Source: JAHQVI01 sp963727575 (lineage in GTDB: Bacteria > Pseudomonadota > Alphaproteobacteria > Rhizobiales > Rhodomicrobiaceae). From it: a stretch of DNA of 64,000 bases. Positions 18,568 through 27,361 of this stretch are shown here, piece after piece; the stretch's first letter is position 1, and every line of letters begins with the position of its first letter. The DNA lies in contig CAVSIA010000048.1 of the NCBI GenBank assembly GCA_963727575.1, forward strand, positions 62,001 through 126,000, in the 5' to 3' direction. The translations under genes and the position numbers were made by a program. Under the pieces are notes generated by a model. The model did not search any database and was not told the origin of the DNA. It worked only from the letters and a program-made list of their open reading frames with translations.

Positions 18568-19116
18568 ATGACGCCAGCTCAGCTCAGAGTCCTGCAGCGC
18601 AGCTTCGCCAAAATCGAGCCAATGGCAGATCATTTCGGCTCGGTCTTCTACGGCAGGCTGTTCACCATCGCCCCGGAAATCATCCCGATGTTCAGGACGG
18701 ATCTGAAGGCGCAACAGGCCAAGTTCATGAAGGTGATCACCGAGGTCGTCCATCTGCATTTGCGCTCGATGGTGTCCCTGCCCGTCACCGCACAGGCGGG
18801 CGGCAGCGCCGTTTTGCCGGGATCGTTCTGGTCCGGCAAGCTCCACGCTGCATACGGCGTCAGGATGGAGGACTATGCGATCATGAAATCGGCTCTCGTA
18901 TGGGCGCTGGAAAAAACGCTTGGGCCGGACTGCACGGACGAGGTCAAGGATGCCTGGAGCACCGCCTATGATATCGTCGTGGCGGCGATGCAGGAAGGCA
19001 TGCTGAGCCCGGACGACGAAGAGTCCGAGCCGGAAAACAAGATGCAGTCGCGGCTGAACGCTGCCGACCGCCAGCAGGGTGTCGCTGCGCTTTTCAAGCG
19101 CGGCGGAGAGCGGTGA
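18568..19116 (+). CDS. Single-domain globin (bacterial haemoglobin type), first copy
   Basis: 182 residues from ATG 18568 (MTPAQLRVLQRSFAKI), the usual N-terminus of bacterial myoglobin-fold globins. PEIIPMF marks the C helix, and the proximal haem His is in KLHAAYGVRMEDY. The final helix is DAWSTAYDIVVAAM, followed by a polar tail of about 30 residues. There is no reductase domain, so it is not a flavohaemoglobin. Candidate roles are O2 supply, NO detoxification or sensing. Its position between the hydrogenase regulator and a second globin suggests coordination with microaerobic or nitrosative metabolism, which is inference. The Shine-Dalgarno sequence is weak; ATG 18499 in the same frame is a less likely start. 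Confidence 0.85.
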   Translation: MTPAQLRVLQRSFAKIEPMADHFGSVFYGRLFTIAPEIIPMFRTDLKAQQAKFMKVITEVVHLHLRSMVSLPVTAQAGGSAVLPGSFWSGKLHAAYGVRMEDYAIMKSALVWALEKTLGPDCTDEVKDAWSTAYDIVVAAMQEGMLSPDDEESEPENKMQSRLNAADRQQGVAALFKRGGER

Positions 19117-19153
19117 TGCACGCGGACGCTTCGCAGCAAACTGACGAATGAAA

Positions 19154-19186
19154 TCTAAGATTATACTTAGTGAATATTTCTAAGTA
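19154..19186. promoter_or_regulatory. Operator candidate upstream of the second globin: alternating CTAAG/CTTAG half-sites
   Basis: TCTAAG (19154), ATTATA, then TACTTAG (19164-19170), nine bases, CTAAGTA (19180-19186). This makes a perfect 7-base inverted repeat, and a second overlapping inverted repeat with the first half-site. It lies about 155 bases before the globin start in AT-rich DNA, as expected of a repressor or activator site. I cannot assign it to a known regulator. Confidence 0.45.
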
Positions 19187-19341
19187 GAAGCCGTTGACTA
19201 CATAAATTCGTCGTCACGGGGTTGATGCGTAATTTAATTTAAGCAATAAATGAAGTTACCGATTCTTTTGACGGCGGGCCAACAATGAGCAAAATTCGCC
19301 TGGCGCAGTATGGCGGCTATGTCTTCATCGTCCGCACTGCC

Positions 19342-19933
19342 ATGACCCCGACACAGGTGCAGATCGTTCAGGACAGCTTCCGGCGCGTGGCGGCGCAATC
19401 GCATGAAGCCGGCCGCATCTTCTATGACGAGCTCTTCCAGACCGCGCCCGAACTTCGGCAGATGTTTCCCGACGACATGGCGCGGCACCGCGACCAAATT
19501 CGTGCAGATGCTCGCCGCAGTCGCCAAGAGCCTCGACAACATCGCCTTGGTCTCCGACGACATTGTCGATCTCGGCCGCAGGCATCTGGCTTATGAGGTG
19601 GAGGACGAGCACTACGAATTGCTCGGCGACGCGCTTCAGGCGATGCTCGGCCGGCTGCTCGGGCCGGATTTCACGCCCGAGATCGGCGATGCGTGGGAGG
19701 CCGCCTACGACATGCTCGCCCGCGTGATGCAGGAGGCCTCCGTCATCCCGAACACAGCGGAGGGGTTTTTCGGCACCATCATCCGCAGCGTCATGACCTC
19801 GCAATACGGACTGGCGATCGCACGCGACCGCAGCGTGGCCGGCAAGGCGCCGATCACGCACGATATCGAGCGCGGCCAGGTGGTTCGGCTCGCCGGCTTC
19901 AGCGCTTCGGCGCCCGCGCCCGATCTGGCCTGA
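19342..19933 (+). CDS. Single-domain globin, second copy (frame broken)
   Basis: About 197 residues. It starts MTPTQVQIVQDSFRRV, like the first copy, with PELRQMFPDDM for the C helix, the proximal His in GRRHLAYEVEDEHY, and DAWEAAYDMLARVMQ near the end of the fold. A C-terminal tail of about 50 residues follows (GFFGTIIRSVMTSQYG and beyond) that the first copy lacks. The frame changes near 19493; removing one G gives ARHRTKFVQMLAAVAKSL. ATG 19285 in the same frame would add about 19 residues, but the family alignment favours 19342. A diverged paralogue of the neighbour rather than a recent duplicate. Confidence 0.82.
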
Positions 19934-20310
19934 CGACCAGGGCGGCAAAAGTCCGCGTTCGCGTCCAGCCCCCCGCCATCCATCCGGCATCGGATCAACG
20001 GGCGCAAAGCCTGTGATTCTGTGCTGCACGCCCTCCCCTCACCATCCCGCATGGCCGGTTCGCATCGTGCGCGCGCATGCCGCGCTGACATCGGTCCTCA
20101 TCGCTCATCTAATCTTCAAGGATCGGCAGCGCCCCGTCCACGCGTCGATACCTCTGTGCGATCGGGAAAAATCGACGCCGGTTCTGCCGAAAAATCGCAC
20201 GAAAACAGAGGCCCATCGGGCATGGGCGATTCGACATGAAGCGATCATGCTCTAAGATCGCGATCCGAGTCTTGTCCCGCGGGGTGAGAAACAAGCGAGG
20301 GAGGGGGCGG
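19934..20310. other. Intergenic stretch, no gene seen
   Basis: 377 bases between the second globin and the SDR gene. Open frames on both strands are short, lack ribosome-binding sites and have Pro/Arg/Ser-rich composition typical of non-coding GC-rich DNA. No strong hairpin or recognisable operator was found. The SDR promoter must lie here. Confidence 0.5.
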
Positions 20311-21605
20311 TTGCGGGTTCTCGTTACCGGGGCAACCGGGCTGATCGGCGGCGCGGTCGTCGCCCGGCTGATCGCGCAAGGCCATGACGTCGGAGGCGTT
20401 GCGCGCAACATCGCCGAGGCAAGGCGGCGTCTGCCGCAAATCCGCTGGATCGGGCTCGACTTGCGCGATGCCGCCACGCCCGATACATGGCTCCCCCATC
20501 TGGCCGGCGTCGAGGCCGTCGTCAATTGTGCCGGCGTGCTGCAGGATGGCCCCGGCGATTCCGTGAAGGCGGTTCATCAGGACAGCCTTGCCGCCCTGAT
20601 CGCCGGCCTGCGAGCGGACCGAAATCCGCCGCTTCGTCCATCTCTCGGCCATCGGCGTCGACCGGCTGACGCCCACGCCGTTCTCCGAAACCAAGCGTCG
20701 CGGCGATGACATTTTGACCGGCAGCCGCCTCGACTGGGTGATCCTTCGTCCCTCGGTGGTCGTCGGCCGGGCGGCTTACGGCGGCAGCGCCTTGTTTCGC
20801 GGGCTCGCCGCCTTGCCGATCCTGCCAGTCATGCCGAATACGGCGCCGATCCAGGTCGTGCAGCTCGACGATGTCGTCGATACCGTGCTCCACGCTTTGC
20901 AGCCGGACGCGCCGGGCCGCCTCACGCTCGATCTCGTCGGTCCGGAGCCGCTCGCATTCGCCGAAATCGTGCGCCACTACCGCCGCTGGCTCGGCTGGCC
21001 CCTTGCCCCGTCGTTCCTCGTCCCCGAAACCATCGCGTCGCTGCTCTTCCGCCTCGGCGACTTCGCCGGTCGGCTTGGATGGCGTCCGCCGATCCGTTCG
21101 ACCGCACAAAAGGAGATCGCCCATGGCGCGCTCGGCGATCCCTCCGAATGGACGCGCCTGACCGGCATCGTGCCGCGACACCCTCGCTGACGCGCTCGCG
21201 GCCGAACCGGCATCCGTGCAGGAGCGCTGGTTCGCCGGCCTCTATTTCACCAAGGCACTGCTGTTCCCGGTGCTCGCGCTGTTCTGGATCGCCACCGGGC
21301 TGATCTCGATCGGACCGGGCTACGAGGCGGGGATTGCGCTGATGAGGGATGGCGGCGCGGGCTCGCTTGCCGCCGCGACCGTCATCGCCGGCGGCCTCGC
21401 CGATATCGCGATCGGGGCCGCCATCGCTCTGCGGCGAAGGGCAAGGCTCGGGCTCTACGCTTCGCTCGCCCTCACCATTGCCTATCTGATCGTCGGCACG
21501 GCGCTGCTGCCCGCCTTGTGGCTCGACCCGCTCGGCCGCCTGCTCAAAGCGCTGCCGATCCTCGTGCTCACCGTCGTCGCCATCGCCATCCTCGAGGATC
21601 GCTGA
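20311..21605 (+). CDS. NAD(P)-binding epimerase-like protein fused to a DoxX-like membrane domain (two frame breaks)
   Basis: About 431 residues. TTG 20311 is chosen because GGAGGGGG sits directly upstream; the protein then begins MRVLVTGATGLIGG, the Rossmann motif of atypical short-chain dehydrogenases. Further SDR features are NCAGVLQDG, FVHLSAIGVD and DWVILRPSVVVG. From about residue 300 comes a membrane part with four hydrophobic segments (FTKALLFPVLALFWIATGLI to LLKALPILVLTVVAIAI), of the DoxX-like/DUF4267 kind. Frame changes near 20604 and near 21178 (where DTLADALAAEPASVQERWF bridges the two domains). SDR-DoxX fusions are a known architecture. The reaction is unknown. Confidence 0.82.
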
Positions 21606-22084
21606 TGCTCTATTTCCTCTTGAAATTCGCCCATATCCTCGGCGCCGCGGTGCTGCTCGGCACGGGCGCGGGCATCGCCTTCTTCATGTTGATGGCGCAT
21701 CGCACCGGCAATGCGGCGACCGTCGCGGCCGTCGCCCGGATCGTAGTTGTGGCCGATTTCGTGTTCACCGCAACCGCCGTCGTCCTGCAGCCGATCACCG
21801 GCGTCGCGCTCGCCTGGACCACAGGTTATGATCTGACCGAAGGCTGGATCGTGGTCTCGATCCTGCTCTACCTCGTCACTGGCGCTTTCTGGCTGCCTGT
21901 GGTCTGGATGCAGATGCGGATGCGCGACATTGCGGTTGCATCGGCGGCGACCGGCACGCCGCTTCCGCTCCGCTACCGTCGCCTGTTCCGCACCTGGTTC
22001 GCCTTCGGATTTCCGGCCTTCGCCGCCGTGCTCGGCATCTTCTGGCTGATGATTGCCCGCCCGGCCATTGTGGTCATCGGATAG
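21605..22084 (+). CDS. DUF2269 family integral membrane protein
   Basis: 159 residues with four predicted membrane segments (HILGAAVLLGTGAGIAFFML at 9-28; ADFVFTATAVVLQPITGVAL; IVVSILLYLVTGAFWLPVV; FAFGFPAFAAVLGIFWLMI). The start FLLKFAHILGAAVLLGTG and the motif AHR are characteristic of DUF2269. The ATG uses the last A of the TGA that ends the SDR-DoxX gene, so the two are translationally coupled; this pairing recurs in bacteria. Function unknown. Confidence 0.88.
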   Translation: MLYFLLKFAHILGAAVLLGTGAGIAFFMLMAHRTGNAATVAAVARIVVVADFVFTATAVVLQPITGVALAWTTGYDLTEGWIVVSILLYLVTGAFWLPVVWMQMRMRDIAVASAATGTPLPLRYRRLFRTWFAFGFPAFAAVLGIFWLMIARPAIVVIG

Positions 22085-22132
22085 GCGAACTGGCATGAGT
22101 TCCCGAAGCCGCCACAGTTGGGCGGGAAATAA

Positions 22133-22152
22133 AGGCGGCCGAGGCGCCGCCT
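22133..22152 (+). terminator. Hairpin downstream of the DUF2269 gene
   Basis: AGGCGGC, six bases, GCCGCCT: a 7-base perfect stem about 50 bases after the stop, followed by CTTGTGT. The T content after the stem is weak, so termination is plausible but not secure. The rest of 22085-22367 shows no gene. Confidence 0.4.
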
Positions 22153-22367
22153 CTTGTGTAAAGATTTGGCTTGTGAGACGACCTGTGCTGGGGATCAGGG
22201 GAAATTACGGAGCGGCGCGCCGATGCCTTGCAACGCAAGGCAATCGGGAGCCGGAACGCTTTGCCTTTTCCGGCATCGGGACCGCGCCGCCTCGATCCTT
22301 GCGGCAGGCCCGCGCCCGCTCTCCGCATCCACGACCGCATCAACCGCGTTGACCGACGGCTTCATTC

Positions 22368-23297
22368 ATGACCCTGGCAGATGCATTCGAACCGGAGATC
22401 CAGCCCGCCTCGCCCGGCGTCATCCTGGAAATCGAGAACCTCACCCACGTCTATTCGGGCGGGATCCGCGCGCTCGACAATATCAGCCTCGACATCCCCT
22501 ACGGCATGTTCGGCCTTCTCGGGCCGAACGGCGCGGGCAAGTCCACGCTGATGCGCATTATCGCAACGTTGCAGCGCCCGAGCGCCGGCCGCGTGCTGTT
22601 CGAAGGCATCGACGTGCTCAAGCAGCCCCGCCGGATCCGGCAGATGCTCGGCTACCTGCCGCAGGAATTCGGCGTCTACCCGCGCATTTCAGCCGAAGCG
22701 CTGCTCGACCATATCGCGGTGCTCAAGGGCATTGGACCGGCCTCGGCCCGCCGGGAGCAGGTTCACGGCCTGCTGCGGAAGACCAATCTCTACGATGTGC
22801 GCCAGCGAAGGGTCGCCAGCTTCTCCGGCGGCATGCGGCAACGCTTCGGCATCGCCCAGGCGCTGCTCGGCGCGCCCCGCTTCCTGATCGTCGATGAGCC
22901 GACCGCCGGGCTCGACCCGGCCGAACGCGCGCGCTTCCACGACCTTCTCGCGGAGATCGGCGAGAATATCGTCATCATCCTGTCGACGCATATCCTGGAG
23001 GATGTCGCCAAGCTGTGCTCGCGGCTGGCGATCCTGTTCGACGGGCGCGTGATCACCCAGGGCGAGACCTCCGCGCTGGTCACCGGGCTCCATGGCCGCA
23101 TCTGGCGCAAGCTCGTGTCGCGCGCGGAACTGAGCGAACTGCGCGAATCGCTGCGGGTCGTCTCGACGCGCTATCATGAAGGACAGACCGCGGTGCACGT
23201 CCTCAGCGATGCCGGCCCGCCCGGCGCAGGCTTCGAGCCGATCCCAGGCGATCTTCAGGACCTCTATTTCGCCATGACCAGCCAGCAGGACGCCTGA
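22368..23297 (+). CDS. ABC transporter ATP-binding protein
   Basis: 309 residues. Walker A is GPNGAGKST, the Q-loop region is YLPQEFG, the signature is SFSGGMRQR, Walker B is FLIVDEPTAGLDP and the H-loop is LSTHILED. The N-terminus (VILEIENLTHVYSGG) and the type of C-terminal extension match ATPases paired with ABC-2-type permeases. The partner permease, itself fused to a peptidase, starts 31 bases downstream. The substrate is unknown. The frame is intact. Confidence 0.93.
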   Translation: MTLADAFEPEIQPASPGVILEIENLTHVYSGGIRALDNISLDIPYGMFGLLGPNGAGKSTLMRIIATLQRPSAGRVLFEGIDVLKQPRRIRQMLGYLPQEFGVYPRISAEALLDHIAVLKGIGPASARREQVHGLLRKTNLYDVRQRRVASFSGGMRQRFGIAQALLGAPRFLIVDEPTAGLDPAERARFHDLLAEIGENIVIILSTHILEDVAKLCSRLAILFDGRVITQGETSALVTGLHGRIWRKLVSRAELSELRESLRVVSTRYHEGQTAVHVLSDAGPPGAGFEPIPGDLQDLYFAMTSQQDA

Positions 23298-23328
23298 TCC
23301 CAGCACAGTCCATCCGGAGTCGTTCGTT

Positions 23329-26300
23329 TTGATCGGTAAGACCCTGCTTTTCGAGCTGCGCTATCAGCTTCGCCGCCCGGCTTTCTATCTCAGCCTGCTC
23401 GGCGCGACCGGCCTCGTATTCCTGTTCGTCAGCGCGTTCGCCCAGCGCGCCGGCGACGCGCAGGCGCTCATCCATCTCAACGCGCCCTTAGCGGTCGCGC
23501 GGTCGCTTGCCCTGTTCGCTTTGTTCAGCCTGATCATTCCGCTGATCCTGTTCGCCAATGCGGCGCTGCGCGACGTCGCCTCCGGGATGGACGAACTCGT
23601 CAAGGCGACGCCGGTGCGCATGGGGGGATTGCTGCTGTCCCGCTTCATCGCCGCGTTTCTCGCAGCCACGCTGATCTATCTCTGGGCGGCGCCGGCGACG
23701 GAACTGGCGCTGCATATGTGGTGGATCGATCCGCGCGCCGTCGGCCCGGTCAACCCGCTCGCCTATGTGCAGATCTACGCGCTGCTGCTGCTGCCTAATC
23801 TGTTCGTCTTCGGTGCCGTCGTGTTCTGCGCCTCGGTATGGACCCGCAGCGCGACCGTCGGCTACGGCATCCTCCTCTTGTTCATGGTCCTCGTAATCGT
23901 CGGCACCCGCACCGGGCTCGGAAAAGCGATGCCAGAGGTGGGCGCGCTCGGCGACCCCTTCGGGCTTGGCGCCATCAACCAGCTCACCCGCTACTGGACA
24001 CCTTCCGATCAGGCTCAGAATTTCCTGCCCTTCGAGGGGATCCTCGTCTGGAACCGGGCGCTTTGGGTCGGCGGGGCCTTCGTGTTGCTCGCCCTCACAA
24101 TGGCGTTTCTCCCTCGGACGGTGCGCGGCTCGCGCGCCAAGATCACCGACCGCCCAAGCCTGGCCGCGGTTGCGATCCACGCCCCGACCGTTCGCCCCGG
24201 TCAGGTCAGCGTTCTCGGCCAGCTTCTCATGCGGACGCGCTATGAAGCCGCCGTCGCGGTCCGGAGCTGGACCTTTCTCTTCATTTTGCTGCTGCTCGGC
24301 GGGGGCTGCTTCATCTTTCTCGCGTACCCCGATCTGGCGACGACTTTGCCGTTGTTCCCGGTTACGGAGATCGTCGCGCCGAGGATCTCCGGCGCCGCAG
24401 CCATCGGCGGCCTGCTTCTAGTCATCCTGCTGACCGGCGAATTCGTCTGGCGGGAGCGGAGCAGCCGGGTCGCGGAAATTCTGGATGTCACGCCGGCGCC
24501 GAGCATCGTCTTTCTCGGCGGGAAGCTCGGCGCGCTGATGGTGCTGATCGCGATCTATCTGCTCCTCGCCATTGTCATAGGGATCGGCTTTCAGCTCTGG
24601 CGGGGCTCCTATGACATCGCGCTCGACGTCTACGTCGTATTCATGCTCTTCGACATCGGCCTTCCTCTCGCAATGTATGCCGTGCTGACGCTGTTCCTGC
24701 ACATGCTGGCGCCGAACAAATATCTCGGGCATCTGATCTCGGTCGGCGTCGTCGCCGGCTGGCTGACGGCGAGCTATTTCGGGTTCGAGGACGGGCTGGT
24801 CCAGTTCGGCAATATTCCCACCATGCCGCTGTCGGTGATGAACGGCTTCGGCCATTATCTCACCAGCGCGATCTGGTTCTCCATCTATTGGGGCAGCATC
24901 ACGCTGCTTCTGGTCATCGCCGCCCAGCTTCTCTGGGTGAGAGGCACGCGCGCGCCGCTTCGGGCGCGGATCGGCGCGGCGCGCGCTGCATTGACACCGG
25001 CCATGACGGGTGCCTCGCTGGCGATGCTGGCCATCGCCATTGCATCGGGCGGCGTCATCTACTGGAACACCCACATTCGCAACCAGTACTTCACCACCTC
25101 CGATGCGGAACGGTTCCAGGCCGACTACGAACGCGCCTTCGCCGCGGACCTGCGCACGCCGCAGCCGCGTATCACAGAAATCGATATGGCGGTGGACATC
25201 GATCCGGCGCGGCGGATTATCGCCTCCCGCGGGACCTACCGGCTCGTCAACCACACCGATGCGCCGATCGAAACCGTGCGCGTCCAGTTCAACGACGAAT
25301 ATGCCATCGAGACGATCGCATTGGATCAATCCCGGCTCGTCGCCCAACAGCGGCGGTTCAACGACTACGTCTTCCGTCCCGAAACGCCGCTTGCGCCGGG
25401 CGGGGCGCTGACATTGAGCTTCGCCGGCCAGTTGTCGAGCGCCGGCTTCCAGCATGGCAACCAGGCGACCCAGATCAACGGCAACGGCACCTTTGCGCAT
25501 AATATCCTGTTCGCGCCCTGGATCGGCGTCAACCACGCCCTGTTCATCACCGACGAGCTTCGCCGCGGTAAGCAGGACCTCCCCACGCTCGTCAGCGTCG
25601 ACAATAAGGGGCTTACCGACCAGAACCGCAGTTTCCTGTCGGCGGACGCCGATTTCATTCGTTTCGGCGTTACGCTTTCAACCGCCTCGGACCAGATCGC
25701 GCTCGCTCCCGGCGCGCTCACCCGCGACTGGCAGGAAGGCGGACGACACTTCTTCCGCTACGAGGCCGACCGGCCGATGCCGAATTTCTGGAGCGTGCTG
25801 TCGGCGCGCTACCGGAAGGCCGAGGCAAAATGGCACGACGTTCCGCTCGCCGTTTATTATCATCCGACCCAGGGGCAAAACGTACCCCATATGCTGGCCA
25901 CCATGCGGCAGGCGCTCGACATCTATACGGAGGCGTTCGGCCCGTTCCCGCACCGGCAGCTGCGCATCGCCGAATTTCCCTACGGCCAGATCGCGCAGTC
26001 TTTCCCGGCAACCATCGCCTATGCCGAAGCACTCGGCTTCATCGCGGCCGACAGCGCCTACAAGACGCTGGATTATGTCGGCTACATCACCGCGCACGAA
26101 GTCGCCCATCAATGGTGGGGGCATCAGGCGGTCCCGGCGGACATGCCCGGAGCGCAGCTTCTATCGGAAACGCTCGCCGAATATTCCTCGCTCCTGGTCA
26201 TGGAAAAGCTCTACGGCCGCGACGGCGTCCGCGACTACCTGCGCAACGACCTTAACCAATATCTCGCCCAGCGCGGTCTTGCCGATCGGGAGCGCCCGCT

Positions 26301-26925
26301 CGCTCTCGTCCGTATGCATCAGGCCCATATCGCCTATAAGAAGGGCGCACTCGCCATGTTCGCGCTCAAGGACGCGATCGGCGCCGACGCCGTAAACCGC
26401 GCCTTGCGGCGCTATCTCGACCGCTACCGGGAACAGGCTGCGCCCTACCCCACTGCCGCCGATTTGATCCAGATCCTGCGCGATGAGGCAGGGCCGGATT
26501 ATGACGGGCTCATCACCGATCTCTTCGAGAAGATCACATTCTGGGATCTGCAGGTGATGAGCGCCAATGCGGCGCCGCGGCCGGATGGCAAATGGCGCGT
26601 TCGCGTGGTGATCGGCGCCGGCAAAATCGCAGCCGATGAAACGGGCGCAGAGCAACGTGTCGGGATGCGCGATCTGGTGAGCATCGGCCTGTTTTCGACC
26701 GATCCGTTCGCCGATGGCGCGCAGACGCCCATCGCGCTGGAGAAGCGGCTCGTGACCGGCGCCTTCTTCACCGCCGACTTGGTCACCGACCGCAGGCCCG
26801 CCTTTGCCGCGGTCAATCCGGACCTCGCACTGATCGAGAAGAACCTCGACAACAACGTCGTCGCGCTTCCGGTCCCGCAATCGCCGCCGAGCAAGAAACC
26901 ATCCGCTGATAACGCCACTCAGTAA
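23329..26925 (+). CDS. ABC-2 type permease fused to an M1-family zinc aminopeptidase
   Basis: 1,198 residues, intact. The first 580 residues contain about a dozen membrane segments in two ABC-2 permease-like halves. Residues about 610-1,130 form an M1 aminopeptidase: the zinc site HEVAHQWWGH, with the third ligand Glu in SETLAEYSSLL 19 residues on. A short tail follows. Proteins annotated as ABC transporter permease/M1 family aminopeptidase are a recognised fusion, always beside an ATPase gene as here. The peptidase should sit on the outer face of the inner membrane, so peptide processing coupled to export or release is a reasonable inference. The substrate is not known. Confidence 0.92.
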   Translation: MIGKTLLFELRYQLRRPAFYLSLLGATGLVFLFVSAFAQRAGDAQALIHLNAPLAVARSLALFALFSLIIPLILFANAALRDVASGMDELVKATPVRMGGLLLSRFIAAFLAATLIYLWAAPATELALHMWWIDPRAVGPVNPLAYVQIYALLLLPNLFVFGAVVFCASVWTRSATVGYGILLLFMVLVIVGTRTGLGKAMPEVGALGDPFGLGAINQLTRYWTPSDQAQNFLPFEGILVWNRALWVGGAFVLLALTMAFLPRTVRGSRAKITDRPSLAAVAIHAPTVRPGQVSVLGQLLMRTRYEAAVAVRSWTFLFILLLLGGGCFIFLAYPDLATTLPLFPVTEIVAPRISGAAAIGGLLLVILLTGEFVWRERSSRVAEILDVTPAPSIVFLGGKLGALMVLIAIYLLLAIVIGIGFQLWRGSYDIALDVYVVFMLFDIGLPLAMYAVLTLFLHMLAPNKYLGHLISVGVVAGWLTASYFGFEDGLVQFGNIPTMPLSVMNGFGHYLTSAIWFSIYWGSITLLLVIAAQLLWVRGTRAPLRARIGAARAALTPAMTGASLAMLAIAIASGGVIYWNTHIRNQYFTTSDAERFQADYERAFAADLRTPQPRITEIDMAVDIDPARRIIASRGTYRLVNHTDAPIETVRVQFNDEYAIETIALDQSRLVAQQRRFNDYVFRPETPLAPGGALTLSFAGQLSSAGFQHGNQATQINGNGTFAHNILFAPWIGVNHALFITDELRRGKQDLPTLVSVDNKGLTDQNRSFLSADADFIRFGVTLSTASDQIALAPGALTRDWQEGGRHFFRYEADRPMPNFWSVLSARYRKAEAKWHDVPLAVYYHPTQGQNVPHMLATMRQALDIYTEAFGPFPHRQLRIAEFPYGQIAQSFPATIAYAEALGFIAADSAYKTLDYVGYITAHEVAHQWWGHQAVPADMPGAQLLSETLAEYSSLLVMEKLYGRDGVRDYLRNDLNQYLAQRGLADRERPLALVRMHQAHIAYKKGALAMFALKDAIGADAVNRALRRYLDRYREQAAPYPTAADLIQILRDEAGPDYDGLITDLFEKITFWDLQVMSANAAPRPDGKWRVRVVIGAGKIAADETGAEQRVGMRDLVSIGLFSTDPFADGAQTPIALEKRLVTGAFFTADLVTDRRPAFAAVNPDLALIEKNLDNNVVALPVPQSPPSKKPSADNATQ

Positions 26926-27361
26926 ATCGAACCGCTTCAACGCCACCAAGCGTCGATCATCGCCATCACGCCGAGATCGAGGCTTTGCGCAGGATCACGG
27001 TGGACGTCGCAACCTTCCGCAGGAGGTGCCCGGCAAGCGCTCCTCCAAGGCGTTCTTCTGTATAGAACTTTATCGTGTTTTGTAAGCTGCATGACCCCAA
27101 GGCGTAATGCTATGATGGGTGCGGCGGTGGCCGCACATGTATCAAGGTCGCGAACGATATCCGATAAGCAGCCATTCGGGAGTTTCGCCCGCTCGATCGG
27201 CGAGCGCGATCCGAGCTGGGCCGGCGCGGCCAATCCGGAAGCGTGAGATCGAAGGGCGGTGGCTTGCCCGGCCTCGGGAATGATGTGGCGGGGGTTCTGT
27301 TTCGGCGCGGCTCGCTCCAGGCCGCGCCAGGTTTCGCGGTCGTCAGGGTACGGGAGACCCA
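26926..27361. other. Intergenic region before the acyl-CoA synthetase
   Basis: 436 bases with no supportable gene. It contains a small perfect hairpin, GTGCGGC-GGTG-GCCGCAC (27119-27136), and an AT-richer segment (27055-27118) that could hold the promoter of the downstream gene (a TAATGCTATGAT -10-like stretch near 27104). Long minus-strand open frames crossing it are the non-coding strand of the synthetase gene. Confidence 0.5.

Noticed and set aside
24418..25536. Long minus-strand frame across the permease-peptidase gene
   Set aside because: Shadow of an intact 1,198-residue gene.
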